This document shows positions 12,051 to 23,088 of a DNA stretch of 64,000 nucleotides, in pieces (position 1 is the stretch's first letter; each line of letters begins with the position of its first letter). Under the pieces are notes generated by a model. That model was not told where the DNA came from. It did no database searches and saw only the letters and a program-made list of their open reading frames with translations. The DNA is from Diphasiastrum complanatum (taxonomy: Eukaryota; Streptophyta; Lycopodiopsida; Lycopodiales; Lycopodiaceae). Position numbers and translations under genes: made by a program. The stretch spans positions 34,179 through 98,178 of the forward strand of contig MU831892.1 of assembly GCA_029204225.1 (NCBI GenBank). The letters are read 5' to 3'.

Positions 12051-14891
12051 GTGCACTTGGCTCTCAAGACCTTCATTGCCCATTGTCAGATGGAAGTAAG
12101 CTTTCAATGTGATATCCTTTTGTTAGCAGAGACTCATGAATCATTATATAGACCGCTCCCATCCATACAGGATTGCACTTGGCACTCAGCGCATCGGCCC
12201 TTCTTGAGAGGGAAGACCTCCCGAGGTGATGGTGTTGCATGTCTCAACAAGGATGTTTTCAGTTCTCATTTTAAACTGGTCAAAAGTGATCCCTTTACAT
12301 GTTTTATTTGGTTTCAGTTCTTTGGTCACTGTTTGGGGCTTTCTTAGGACCTCTTTCTTGCAGTTTGTTACTTTGCACCGCAGACATCATCTTTTGCAGA
12401 TTTTGGTGGTGACCCTTTCCAGGCTCTCTCAGATGATATAGTCAAATTTGCACAGCGAGGCCTTATTCTTTTAGCAAGGGATTTTAACCAACAAGCTATC
12501 TTTTTATCTCAATCTCTTTTGCAATCTGCCAATAATGCCTATCCTTTGAAAACCTTCTCTTCGCATAAACGCACCCACAACAAATGGTATGATACAGAGT
12601 GCTTCTCATTGCATAAACAAATTGTTTACACTATGTTATTGCCTCCCCATCCTCCCATTTCTTATGGCGGATGTTCTCTAAAAACCCTTATAAACCCGCT
12701 CCTATTGCTATTGAGTCATGGATAAATTATGCTACCAAGATTTATACATTAGACTCTCTTTCCATTTCTCTTTCCCCACACCAGCCTCTTCACCTCGTCC
12801 ATGGTTGAAAACGCCATTCAAAATGGTCAAACCCAAAAAGCCACTGATGTTGACCTCCTAAGTATGGCCTTCCTAAAACCAGTTGCTCACATTATTGCCC
12901 CATACATTTCCCATATCTTTAACCAATCTGTCATCTTCGGTCTCCCCACATCTTGGTGCACCAACCTTTTACACCCTATCCTAAAAGCCTGGGATCCTTT
13001 GTATTGAATGTAGACAACTACCGCACTATTATGATCAGTCATACTATGGCCAAGCTATATGGATCCGTTTTGCAGTCTATTATCAGCTCAGAGGGGTTAC
13101 ATGCTATGGGACAGGCAGGTTTTTGCATTGGCTACTCCACGGCTGACCAGATTATCATCCTGAGATGTATTATTGAGGAGGCTAAGTTCAGGAGGTAGAG
13201 GGTTTATTGTTGCTTTGTGGATTTCCGCAAAGCCTTTGATTCTGTTCCGAGACACCTTTTACTCCAGCGCCAAACATCGCTTGGCTTTTCTCAAGAGGTC
13301 ATTGCTGCTATCATCACATTGTATGAGAGAGTGTTGGCTCGCTTTCGAGATGGTGATGGATGGTCCTCTTACATTCATAGTACAATGGGAGTTAAGCAGG
13401 GATGTCCTTTGTCCCCTACTCTCTTTGCTCTATATATTGATGATCTTGAGCGGATTATTAGGCAAGAGGGTGGAGAAGGTTGTCCGTTAGCAAATATGAT
13501 TATCCCTATTCTACTGTATGCGGATGATGTGATACTTCTATCTAGATCAGCATCTGGGCTTCAGCAACACCTTCATGCTTTATATACTTTTTGCCAGACA
13601 TGGGGTTTGATGGTGAACATTGGTAAAACTAAGGTCATGGTCTTCAACACCAATCAACAGCATGTGAGAGACACAGTATTCTACTATGATGGACTGCCAC
13701 TGGAGATAGTAGCCTCTTATACATACCTGGGTGTCCTTTTTACTGGTCCATTGCTCACTTTTAGACCAGCTGCGTTGTCTAGGCTCCACAAGGGGCACTC
13801 TGCTCTTGTCCAGGACGGAGAGGTTTTCCTCTATTTACTATGTACATGATCCTGACACGCGCTGTCGCCTTTTTTCTGCCACTGTCTCTCCGGTTGCTCT
13901 ATATTCAGCAGAGACATGGTGCCCTGGCTTGTCCAGAGATACTTGGAGTGATATTTCACGTTTACAGATCCTTATGCTTAGCCGGATGATCCGTGCGAAA
14001 CAGTCAGTTCCTCATGATATCATATTGGCAGAGTTTGCCTCACCACCACTAATTGTTGAGGCTATATTTCAAATTATCACATTCATTCAGAGAGTCTCAG
14101 AGCTTGATTCATCCAGATATGTTGTTGCACCTTTCACATCCTCTCACACTAGCTAGTCAGCAGGCTAAGGCCTCATGGTGTCAATGCGTTTCTGACCTTT
14201 TGCGTAGGTGGGGTTTATCTATATCTGATCTCCCGAATGGGACACACGTATATATCCGCCAACAGATTTATAGAGCTTACATCAGCACGGTGTGGTCTCA
14301 CCCAGATCCATCACGGTTCAAGCTTCATTTTTATCACACTCATCTTCTTCAGCTTGATGTTTCAGGGCTTCCATTCGGGCGGGTTATTTGTCTCGGACAT
14401 TATCTTTCGGCCTGCATTATCGTCTTGGTCAGCTTAAGGTCTCTTCTCACCAGCTTGCTATTGAGAGAGGCAGATACATAGACACACCTCGTCCGTTAGG
14501 GATTTGTCAGTGCTACTCTTTACAGGAGATTGAGGATGAGTTCCATTTCATTTTTCGATGTCCGACCTACTATGAGATCAGAGGCAGATACCATTGCTTA
14601 TACAAAGATACTCCACTTACACTTGGTTCTTTCCTTGCTTTCTCAGTTGCGAGATGTGTTGGTTTATTATTACGAGAGATGTTTACTCTGAGATCTTCTT
14701 CTTTATTGGATGCTTCGGATGTGGATCATAGCCAGTCCCGCATTACGCACTTTTTTCAAAAGAGGCATAGAGATGAGACTTCTGACAGTGAGATAGACAT
14801 TCCGGTACGACGACCGAAGCTCCAGCGTCATCTTCGCTCCTCCAGGCCCACGCTCTTCACCGGAGGCCAACACCTGCTTCTCACCATATGA
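12051..14891 (+). pseudogene. LINE ORF2 (endonuclease, reverse transcriptase, zinc knuckle) remnant
   Basis: The frame is broken many times but the domains follow LINE order. An apurinic-type endonuclease part lies at 12051-12350 (LLLAETHES, SRGDGVACLNKDVF); its first strand (WNxNG) is missing. An EN-RT linker follows near 12575 (NKWYDTECFSLHKQ). RT blocks run through 12800-13840: VDNYRTIMIS, GQAGFCIGYSTADQ, VDFRKAFDSVPRHLL, GVKQGCPLSPTLFALYIDDL and the catalytic LLYADDVILLS. A post-RT part (VALYSAETWCPGLS) and a C-terminal CCHC knuckle near 14500-14570 (CQC...FHFIFRCPTY) complete it. The Y/FADD box is intact, but stops and shifts near 12350, 12725, 13007, 13198, 13849 and 14156 rule out a functional protein. 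The C-terminal knuckle is unlike most angiosperm L1 elements as I know them; the clade is unassigned. Confidence 0.85.
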
Positions 14892-15152
14892 CACAATTTT
14901 TTATATCCACTTAGCCAGTTATATCAGTTTTCTCTTTCCCTCTGTGCAGTTGGTGGTTAAGCTACTGATATTGTACCCTCGACAGAGCTGGAGGTTAAGC
15001 TTTGCTTTTCTCTCTGTTTTCTTGTGCTGGTTTAGCTTTTAGGAATAAGTCCTACGTGGACAATGCTCCTTTTTATGTACTTTTTATATGTCTTATGTGC
15101 CCTCGGGCACTTGATAGACATTAATATAATTCTAATTCTAATTCTAATTCTC
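14892..15152 (+). repeat. LINE 3' UTR and tail B: hairpin plus (ATTCTA)n
   Basis: The 3' UTR carries GTTGGTGGTTAAGCT (about 14950), a first short inverted repeat (GTCC...GGAC, 15049-15061), the tail hairpin GTGCC-CTCG-GGCAC (15097-15110), and GACATTAATA. It ends in about four ATTCTA units (15128-15152). Related sequence occurs on the minus strand at 42090-42310. Confidence 0.7.
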
Positions 15153-15623
15153 TGCTGATGGCGCCATCGCGCAATGCCTCCATCGCGCCTGGCTGCTGAG
15201 GGCGCCATCGCGTCCTGCTGTTGCCGCCTCCATCTCTGATAGTGCTACCCTGCTGCGCTGTCCTCCATCGCGCCTTGGTGTCCATCTGCTTCTGATGGTG
15301 CTGCCCATTTCTCCATCTCGCCCTGTCCATCGCTTATGGTGCATGTCCTCCATTGCTGATTATTGCTTGCCTATCATTCGGATTTGAAAAATGCCTCGTC
15401 ACAAAGGGGTTTCCCTTACTCCTAATCCATCTGGCATTTCCAGCGTTTCTATTGAACATGTAAATGGTACACGTACCATATAATCCTGGCTATATCAGTC
15501 TCTCTTAGTTAGTTTTGCTTTAGTTATGTTGTTTTGATGGCACTATTCCGTCTTGTTTCCATCTTATCTGATGTATTGTTCGTCTTATACGCCTTTTGGC
15601 ATGGAAAAGACGTTTATAATAAA

Positions 15624-15703
<80 letters not shown>
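15153..15703 (+). mobile_element. Mini-ORF1 LINE derivative with hairpin and (CT)n tail C
   Basis: A GC-richer leader (15153-15390) with repeated CCATCGCG / GGCGCCATCGCG phrases precedes a 30-codon frame (15391-15483). That frame begins MPRHKGVSLTP and ends VNGTRTI, the same ending as the ORF1 remnant at 11746. The stop-to-hairpin distance is 107 bases, against 106 in tail A, and the intervening sequence is clearly the same family. The hairpin core GCC-TTTT-GGC is at 15591-15600 and the tail is (CT)n at 15629-15703. The reading is a non-autonomous element made by internal deletion of ORF1 that keeps the 5' leader and 3' tail. Confidence 0.5.
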
Positions 15704-15706
<3 letters not shown>

Positions 15707-16576
15707 AACATGTCTACCCCAATTTGGTTTTTTCTTTTTATAGTAGGCCAATTGGAAAATCTTTCCAATTCAAACCGGCCAATTCAAATCCTAAAAGCAG
15801 GATTCAAATAATCAAGGGAGACAAAACTTTTGGAGGGAAAATAGTGCACCTTCCTATAGGACACCCAGTCCAAATGATTAAGTAATAAAAGTTGGGCCTT
15901 TGGCAAACATGAATAAAAAAGAGGCTATGGCCAACATAATGAGTTAAAACGACAAGTTGTGAGGCACCAAAAATGTGCTAGATGGACCAAACGCCCACAA
16001 CAAGTCTCCTACCTAAGCTACAAGCTGTAAACTATGTCCTTAATAGAAAGCAATCATCCATTAATTTATACTTTTTAGAAGAAGCACGCACTACGACTAG
16101 GTCCACACCCAACTAGAAGGACCAAAACCCACCAAGACACCCAGTAATATGTGTCCAAATGCCAGTTGTTATATCCATACAAGATGTATGACACTAAGTA
16201 GACGCACAACTACTGGGGTCCCGTAGTTGTTTACTGTTTTTAGACCTTTTTAAAATACATTTAAGACTATTTTACATGGTTACTGAATTGGGCCTTAATA
16301 TTTCAAATTTCAAATTTCCCCTCCAAATTAGATTAAAATGGTAGCTTTTTCTTATATATATAGCCACTAAGGCTAACCATTAATCAGTCATGAGAGTTGG
16401 AGTCTTAAGCTCTTTGTAGGGGAGTTCCATTTTTGTATTGGCGATCTGCCTAAGCTATCAAACCAATGATTTCATTAGTCTTCTTTGTTGGAGAATGCTT
16501 GTGAATGATTATTTTGGCGCTTTTATGAATGCTACTTGCTATCTTGCATGCTAAATCTGTAGATACATTCTTAACT
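15704..16576 (+). other. Intron DNA; probable LTR end at about 16200-16576
   Basis: No coding frame is supported. From about 16340 the sequence has a TATATATATAG promoter-like run and U5-like sequence that ends just before a tRNA-Met-type PBS at 16577. This suggests the 5' LTR of a degenerate retroelement. Its start was not fixed and no second LTR was recognised. Confidence 0.35.
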
Positions 16577-16588
16577 TGGTATCAACGC
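16577..16588 (+). other. Retroelement primer-binding site (TGGTATCAACGC)
   Basis: Ten of twelve bases match the usual plant retroelement PBS complementary to initiator tRNA-Met (TGGTATCAGAGC). It lies immediately after an LTR-like segment. Confidence 0.5.
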
Positions 16589-17170
16589 AATTTCCTTCCT
16601 TGGTGGGAGTGCTAGTTTTTGTTTTGATTTTTTCTGCCGCCAAGTTTAGCATGTTGTTGGCTAAAGACCTGCTAGAAAAAAAATGGACATCCGCCAAGTG
16701 TGGAGAAACAAAAAAAGTTCCACCAAAAAGTGGCATTGAAAATAGCAAGGTAAATGCTCGAAAATTAAAAAATACCTCAAAAATAGTGCAAGATGAATGC
16801 TTGAGGTAAGGCTAATTGCATTGTGACTCGTGAGGTTGTGGTTTGTCGTGAAAGTGGTTCTTTGAGCTTAAATTTCTATCGGAATGACTTATCAAGACTA
16901 TACTATGGAATGACAAGCCTATGTGAAGTACCTATGCTTTGATGAGCGTAGTGTGGGGAACAAAATCAGCAACATTTTGTGTCATCGCCTTTAGGTTAGA
17001 CTAACACTATTTCCTTTAGGTCTTTCAAGTCAACCTTCGAAAAATGGTCAATTGCATCCACAACCTTTATGTTAGCAATAAAGTAAAGGATTCTCCTAAA
17101 TCTCATTCACACATGTTACCTTTATGTTGACCTTCATGGCATCATTACTTTCTTCCATCACTCCTATCCA
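16589..17170. other. Degenerate retroelement interior, no coding
   Basis: The stretch between the PBS at 16577 and the next LTR contains no recognised retroelement domain. A 77-aa frame (16576-16809) is basic and unrecognised; I treat it as chance. Confidence 0.3.
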
Positions 17171-17564
17171 TCACATTAATTACCCCTAATGTTGTCATTT
17201 AGGATTAATTAGGATTATTGGGCCAAGTCTGCGTGCTAATTCTAGGGGCCCTTACCTATATTTAGTAAAACTCAAGTTAGACTATAGTTAGACAAGTTCA
17301 AGATTCTAGTGCTTGATTTGGAGCACAAGTTTTGCTATAAATAGTTGTTGGTGCTTTTACGTTATACAGAAACATCAATTAGGCAATTGCTTTTAGGCTA
17401 CTTTTGCTTCTGCCTGACCAAAGCCTATAAGTATGTAGTGCGCCCTAGCTCACATAGTTGGAGTTTCTCCTCACTTGTGTTCTCTCTCATGTGTTTGGCT
17501 ATTGTTTCATCACAATAGGAATCTTGTCTTGGGTTACTTGTATGAGCATGTCGGTTTTCTAACA
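17171..17564 (+). repeat. 5' LTR of the LARD-like element
   Basis: From CACATTAATTACCCC to CTAACA. Its first half is repeated at 19846-20009 with few differences. TATA-like GCTATAAATAG is at about 17334. Confidence 0.75.
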
Positions 17565-17576
17565 TGGTATTATAGC
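17565..17576 (+). other. Primer-binding site of the LARD-like element
   Basis: TGGTATTATAGC directly abuts the LTR end CTAACA. It is tRNA-Met-like with two mismatches to TGGTATCAGAGC. Confidence 0.65.
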
Positions 17577-19830
17577 ATGCTTCAAGATTCGAGAGAACAA
17601 GGAGGTACTCAATGAACGGAGTCAATCATCATATGCAGGTTGATTCGACTATCTTCAAGGTGTGGAGTTGGTGTCCCTAGCCAGCTCTCAAGTTTGATCT
17701 TCGTCGAGCAGCTTTGTGAGAAGATCTAGTGCTACAAGGAGAAGGGCTATGCTGCAAGAGGAGATTATGAAATCTGCCTCAGATCTCAAGTCGCTATAGG
17801 ACAGCAAAGCGTGGAGAAGATCTCAGTATCTAATCGCTGGCTGAATCTATATACTAAGCTGGAATCAAGCCTACAGATTGTTGGAAATCTACTTGCTGAA
17901 ATCAGAACTGATCAGATCGCTGAAACTTGGTTGCTACAAGTGGGATCATCTGCAGGAATTGGATTACAACACATCTGCAAGGCAGATCCCTGATTGCAGA
18001 TCGGGAAGCAAACAGTTCCCTGCAGATGATCAGCAGATCTACTGTTGGAAGGAGGCTGATAGCGTACGTCTGGCTTCAAAAAATTGCTACAAAACCAGCA
18101 AGATACCTAGGTTGCTGAGAAAGATTGTTGTTGTTCCAAAAACTCAGGTCATTGAAGAAGTCAGGTTGCTAATATCTGTTGTTCGCTGAATTCAGATCAT
18201 ACTAATCGCTGCATAGACAAGCAATTTTCAGAGTCAAGACACAGCAAGATTAGGTTCCAGGATTGCTAAGTTTTTCGCAAGCCAATAAAAGGCAAATCAA
18301 TAGAGGAAAGATTTTATTGGTTGCTGGAGGCAAATCGCTGCAGAGAGATCAGAGTGCTTAACCAAGATAGATAGCCGAAGACAGCTAGGATTGCAACATT
18401 TGTTGTTCCATAGAAGGCTGTTGGAACGTCATTGGAAGTACGAAGCTATTACAAGTTCGCTATTGAAGGCTGTTGGAACGTCGTTGGAGATCAACAGGAC
18501 CAGCGTCATGGAACTACAAGGCAAAGGGTCAACTCACAGGAAAAATGAAAACTATGTGAAACAAGAGACAGCGAGGGAGATGGTAGGGAAAGGCAATCGG
18601 CAATCATGGTGTCGCTGAAGTTACAGAAGAAGCTACCAACCAGCATACTGAAGGAAGGCCAACTTCAGAGGTTCTAAGATTAGAGAAGATTTTGTTGAGG
18701 TTGGAATCGACAAAGGTGCAAACTTTAAGAGGGAGTTGCATGAGAAGCATAGACTATCAGTCTATATAGGTAAATCGATATTCAACAGGATGCTTCATTG
18801 ATTCACAGTTTCTTATCATGGTGACAAATGATAAGTTCACTGTTACAAGTGACAGGTGTGACAAGCTATGTGGTCGTCATTCTATGTTGTATCAATGAGA
18901 TAGAGGTAGGAGATTCCATGAAAAGATAGTGTCAAGTACTTTGTGTGAGAAAGTATTTGAGGGGGAGTATCAATTACTTTGTGTGAGGAAGTATTATATA
19001 CGTTTTATCTTTCTATTGGGGATGCTCTATTACTTGCATATTTGGTTTGGTTCATGGAGGACATTCTATTTGTATCATTGTTGGAGAGGGGTTGAAGACA
19101 GGAACGGAAACATGAAGGGTGGGTATATCCAAGGAAAGTAGGTCAAGCTAATTCCATCAAGTCAATCACAGATGGTAACTTATGAGAGTACCAAAGAATT
19201 GAAGTGAATTCAATTCAAGGAATCGACACAAGTGGAGCCAACTACTTATGAAGTACAGGTTTCTGACATGGGTGTTGATGCATGAGATTTGATATTGATA
19301 TTTGTAGATCTATTTCCTACTTATGGTTGTCATGATGGTGCTATGGTAAACAAAGAGGATTACATTTTCTCTATGAATGTTGGTGAGATCCCTTGTGGTA
19401 GCTTGGAAGATGTTCAAAGAGACCAAGGGAGTCAATCTTCAAGCAAAATTCTCAAGGTTAAGGCAAAGGTTATCATGTCTACATTATTTGATTCAAGGGA
19501 GTCACAAATCTGTGATTCAAAGGAAGTCAAGGGATCGGGTGACATGTTGCACTCATGATGGTCACACATATACACTAAAGGGATATGAAGACTAAAGCAA
19601 GACATTGGGAAGTCCTATGAAGCAGGTTTATATAAAAAGGATCGACATTTGAAGAAATTCTAAATCACCATTCAAAAGAAGTTTTACATCAAGTAATGAA
19701 GACATTGAGATCAGAGTTGATCGTGGATTCTACATCAGAGTTGAGGATCTTCATTACATGGGGTCGTGGAGGATACACAAGCATACTTGTGCTATGCATA
19801 GTTTTTGACAATGTAAACATTAAGGGGAAG

Positions 19831-20009
19831 TGTTAGAGTTAATGTTCACATTAATTACCCCTAATGTTGTCATTTAGGATTAATTAGGATTATTGGGTCA
19901 TGCCTGCATGCTAATTCTAGGGGCCCTTACCTATATTTAGTAAAAGTCACATCAAAATATAGTTAGACAAGTTCAAGATTCTACTGCTTGATTTGGAGCA
20001 CAAGTTTTG
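19831..20009 (+). repeat. 3' LTR (truncated) of the LARD-like element
   Basis: It begins TGTTAGAG right after the purine tract TTAAGGGGAAG. It matches 17171-17334 and stops inside U3 at 20009, so most of this LTR has been lost. Confidence 0.75.
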
Positions 20010-21584
20010 GATGCAAAATACACAAGAAGACGCTTCATTATAGGAAAGGAGGTGTTTTGCAATTGGACCAAACCCAACATGAAGTCGTCTATCCAATCAA
20101 CTAAAATAATTGAATTACCAAAATTATGTTTCTAAACTAGACTTTAGAACATTTAGATCCTAACCTACAAAATAGCCATTAAAAGAAGCATGCCTTGTGT
20201 TTTTTGGCTAATTAACGAGTTTGCTCTCAGGCTGGACTTTTATTTATAAAATGCTACTGCCTAGTAATCATTGTTTGGAATTTATCGTCCAATATTTACA
20301 ATTTGACCTTTGTCAACACTGGCGTTGCCTTGAAATCAAGTCTTGTCCAAGAATCTACTATCAATAATTTGATCTCGCCTTGTGACAAACACTAACTTGC
20401 CTAGATTGGCCATTTCAGATCCTTATAACCTTTTTGACACCTATACAACAATTAATTCATGTAATGTCGACGCTTATATGCCAAATAAATGGCTTCTAAA
20501 TATTGTACTAGGTCACCCCCTGCAGCAAAGTTGGCCTAGATCACCCAATTCAGCTCCAGAATGCGCATTGGTAGAGTATCAGTGTGTTGCAATTTGAATC
20601 AACACAAAAATGGTGAAAAAATAGCCTCTATGTGAATTCTTTGTCAATGATTTCATCTCTCTATCTTGGGGTACTCCATTGTAGGCGATACAATATCAAC
20701 TACCTTTTGTTTGAGGTCAATCAGCTTAAGGACATCCAGAATTTGGCCAAAACTCCAAAAAATTCTTAGAAAAGGCTAAAATGCCCTAATTCTTCATAGA
20801 CAAGAAATAATGCCATTCAAATGAATTTATGCCCTTCAAGCCCACTTCAGCCTTTCAAATTGAATTTTTTTATGCAGTGAAGTGGTCTATTAGAATCCCC
20901 ATCATCAAAGTCAACTAACGTAAGGTTGACACGCAAATCAGTGACGAAGGCTCAATAGGGTCTAGGAGATAATTGGTGAACAATGCTGACAGCCATATAT
21001 TAGCATAAAAAACCTGAATCCTGCTGTGCACGAACTCATATTGACCCTAACTACAATATCAACAATTTGATAGCCTGAATAGCAAGCTAAAATTGTTGGT
21101 TAGTGCCAATTTCTATTTCATTGTTCCCTCATAGATTGCAAAAATTCCTCCTAAACAGAGGCAGCAGGGATATGTTGGGGGCAGGGTTCTCTAATCGTGA
21201 CCATTGTATTTATGTCATGCATGTGATAATCTACTATTCTTAAGTTCAGACCATTCATAGATTATGAATCTATATCCACAAGATCTATCTGACCACCAAT
21301 CAAAGTTTTATTAGGCTTGGATCTCACTTGAGTTGGATGTAACATATGATTTACATAAGCCCCCCCAAATGAATTCAATTACAAGTATGAAGAAAATGCA
21401 ATAGTAGCTTGAAATCAATTGTAGACTATACATGAGTATAGTGCACGATGGAGCACACATACATGAGTATTTACCATTTGCAAGTTGTCAAAGGCGCCAT
21501 TAAAAGTGCAAACCTCTACTCCAAAATGAACTACATTAATAATGTGAACTCGATAGATATCCTATACATGCTACCTAGTCTTAC
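20010..21584. other. Intron DNA, nothing recognised
   Basis: This is the 5' part of the long Lunapark intron. No transposon domain, RNA gene or coding frame is recognisable. A 71-aa frame at 20382-20597 has no recognisable feature. Confidence 0.4.
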
Positions 21585-21848
21585 CTCACCGGCAACAGAA
21601 TAAAGTACAAGGGCACGAGCAAGTTTCCTCCACGTTTGGGACCTCCTTTTCAACCTGGTGTGGACTGTCACTTCCTCTTTTGACAAATGCTGTAGTCTCT
21701 TTTCAAAATCATCACTGGTGTGCCAAAAGCTGAGGTGACCCAACCAACCCCAAAGTTTTCTTAGAGTTCCTTTTGAAGACTGAGATTGCTTAATTTCTTG
21801 AGAAGAAGAACCTCCTTGTGGCTTTTCTTTGTTAGCGGTTCCCTCCAT
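21585..21848 (-). CDS. LNP: Lunapark-like ER membrane protein, first coding exon
   Basis: The exon holds exactly 88 codons from ATG (21848-21846) to GAG before the donor GTAAGA (21584-21579). The variable N-terminus (MEGTANKEKPQGG...) is followed by LWGWLGHLSFWHTSDDFEKR, then LQHLSKEEVTVHTRLKRR, then SQTWRKLARALVLYSVAGE. The DDFEKRLQ-SKEE-RLKRRS-TWRKL-LVLYSV block is the conserved amphipathic and first membrane segment of plant Lunapark. Joined in phase to the exon at 9924-10068 it gives two closely spaced membrane segments, the family's hairpin. The open frame runs on upstream to 21905, but a CAG acceptor at 21874-21876 supports ATG 21848 as the start. Codons are clean, without stops, unlike all the elements around. 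Orthology is from memory of the motif. Confidence 0.88.
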
Positions 21849-21873
21849 AACTGCAACTGGTTCACCAATAATA
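21849..21873 (-). other. 5' UTR portion of the first coding exon
   Basis: 25 bases lie between a polypyrimidine-type acceptor (TTATTTTGCAG, reading minus) and the LNP ATG. Confidence 0.55.
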
Positions 21874-23088
21874 CTGCAAAATAAGGAACTTCCAAAATAC
21901 AACAACCTGTCTACTTATTCTACATTAGCTACTTTCGTAGATACTTGTTTTTCAAACAAATCAGCCAAAAAAGAGATACAAATCTGGGGTAGCAGTTTCA
22001 ATAGCCTACTTGAGCGAAGATTGCTGAAACCTTCTGAATGATGCCGACAATGCGATCATAAACCTAAATCAAATCCGCACATTGTTTTGTAGCGCTTTCC
22101 AAAAAAAAACCATAATATGAAGGCAGAAAACGTCTGGACAGGCCTACAGCAATCTTATGCTTTAGCAAAAACAGCTAGCAGTACCCTGATGCCAACGTAT
22201 TAACTATCAACAGCGATAACCTTCCTGTTTGCTTGATTGTCACTCTACTGGCAACAACCATCTGACAGGTTAGTATAGGCGAACTGGCAGATAACCATAG
22301 TACTGCTCTAGCTCTTTCAAACAACGACAAACGCATGACAATACAAAAGAGATCATATACTTTCAAATTAAACGATGACAAGATCCAATTGATCAGCAGC
22401 GTGCAATTTTCAACTGGTAACAAGGGGCCAGCTGATCTATACACCTGTGAACTTCTGAAAACTGCCCGTTGATGTAGGTAGCAGATACGATCCCTTTCAC
22501 GTCGAAAAGTGAGCACGAATTTTATTTATCAATGATCTGACTGTGCCTTCGCTATCCAAGATTCAGATCTGGCAATAGTTGACTGACGGCTAAAATGTAC
22601 TGTATAAAGAAGGGATCAACGACTACTGATGGAATAATGCTATACTTTCCACTTGATTTGGTTGTGATCCAAACCGCTTAACTGCAATTCTCAATCAATG
22701 AAATACAATCAAAATCAGCAACTCACACAAAATGTCGTTCGTAAATGTATCGACAATGACAAGAATCGGCAGAAACACAACCAAACGTTCCTTCTTCAGT
22801 GAATTTGAAACTTACGAAAGCAAATTTTCACAGAAAAGATAGACCTATAAGCTTCACAACAGAAAATTCTAAGACATTCGCAACAAACGGGCAATCATCT
22901 TGAAGGTGAAAAAAGCAGGGTTAAAGCCGAAATCCTGAATTTACCATTAACTACAAAAGAATTACGCTAGAAAAAGCAAGCATTCAATGACAGCAATAAA
23001 GTCAGTGTGAAAGTAAAAGCAACACTAAATAAAAGCATCATCAACGAAAATAAATCAATAACGTAAGTTTCACGCTCTACAAAATTAC
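21874..23088 (-). other. Probable 5'-UTR intron of the Lunapark-like gene
   Basis: It is bounded by a candidate donor CAG|GTAATT at 23088-23083 and the acceptor TTTTGCAG at 21881-21874. No coding frame is supported inside. The inference rests on splice-site appearance only. Confidence 0.4.

Larger units (their letters stand above)
17171..20009 (+). mobile_element. LARD-like non-autonomous LTR retrotransposon
   Basis: The 5' LTR is 17171-17564: it ends TTTTCTAACA, has a GCTATAAATAG promoter at about 17334, and lacks about 15 bases at its start. PBS TGGTATTATAGC follows at 17565-17576. A 2.25-kb interior follows with no gag or pol domain in any frame. A PPT (TTAAGGGGAAG, ending 19830) then precedes a 3' LTR that starts TGTTAGAG at 19831 and matches the 5' LTR until it is truncated at 20009. 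The LTR ends are therefore TGTTAG...CTAACA. The interior has local duplications such as GAAGGCTGTTGGAACGTC (about 18412 and 18466). A coding-free interior with intact cis signals fits a large retrotransposon derivative that depended on a partner's proteins. Confidence 0.75.

Noticed and set aside
15704..20230. Possible LTR pair between about 15930-16080 and 20020-20230 (shared GGACCAAAC...AAGTC-like wording)
   Set aside because: The similarity is short and patchy and no termini line up; not enough to call an element.
22175..22516. 113-codon minus frame in the probable 5'-UTR intron of the Lunapark-like gene
   Set aside because: There is no domain or plausible splice junction, and it falls inside a predicted intron.
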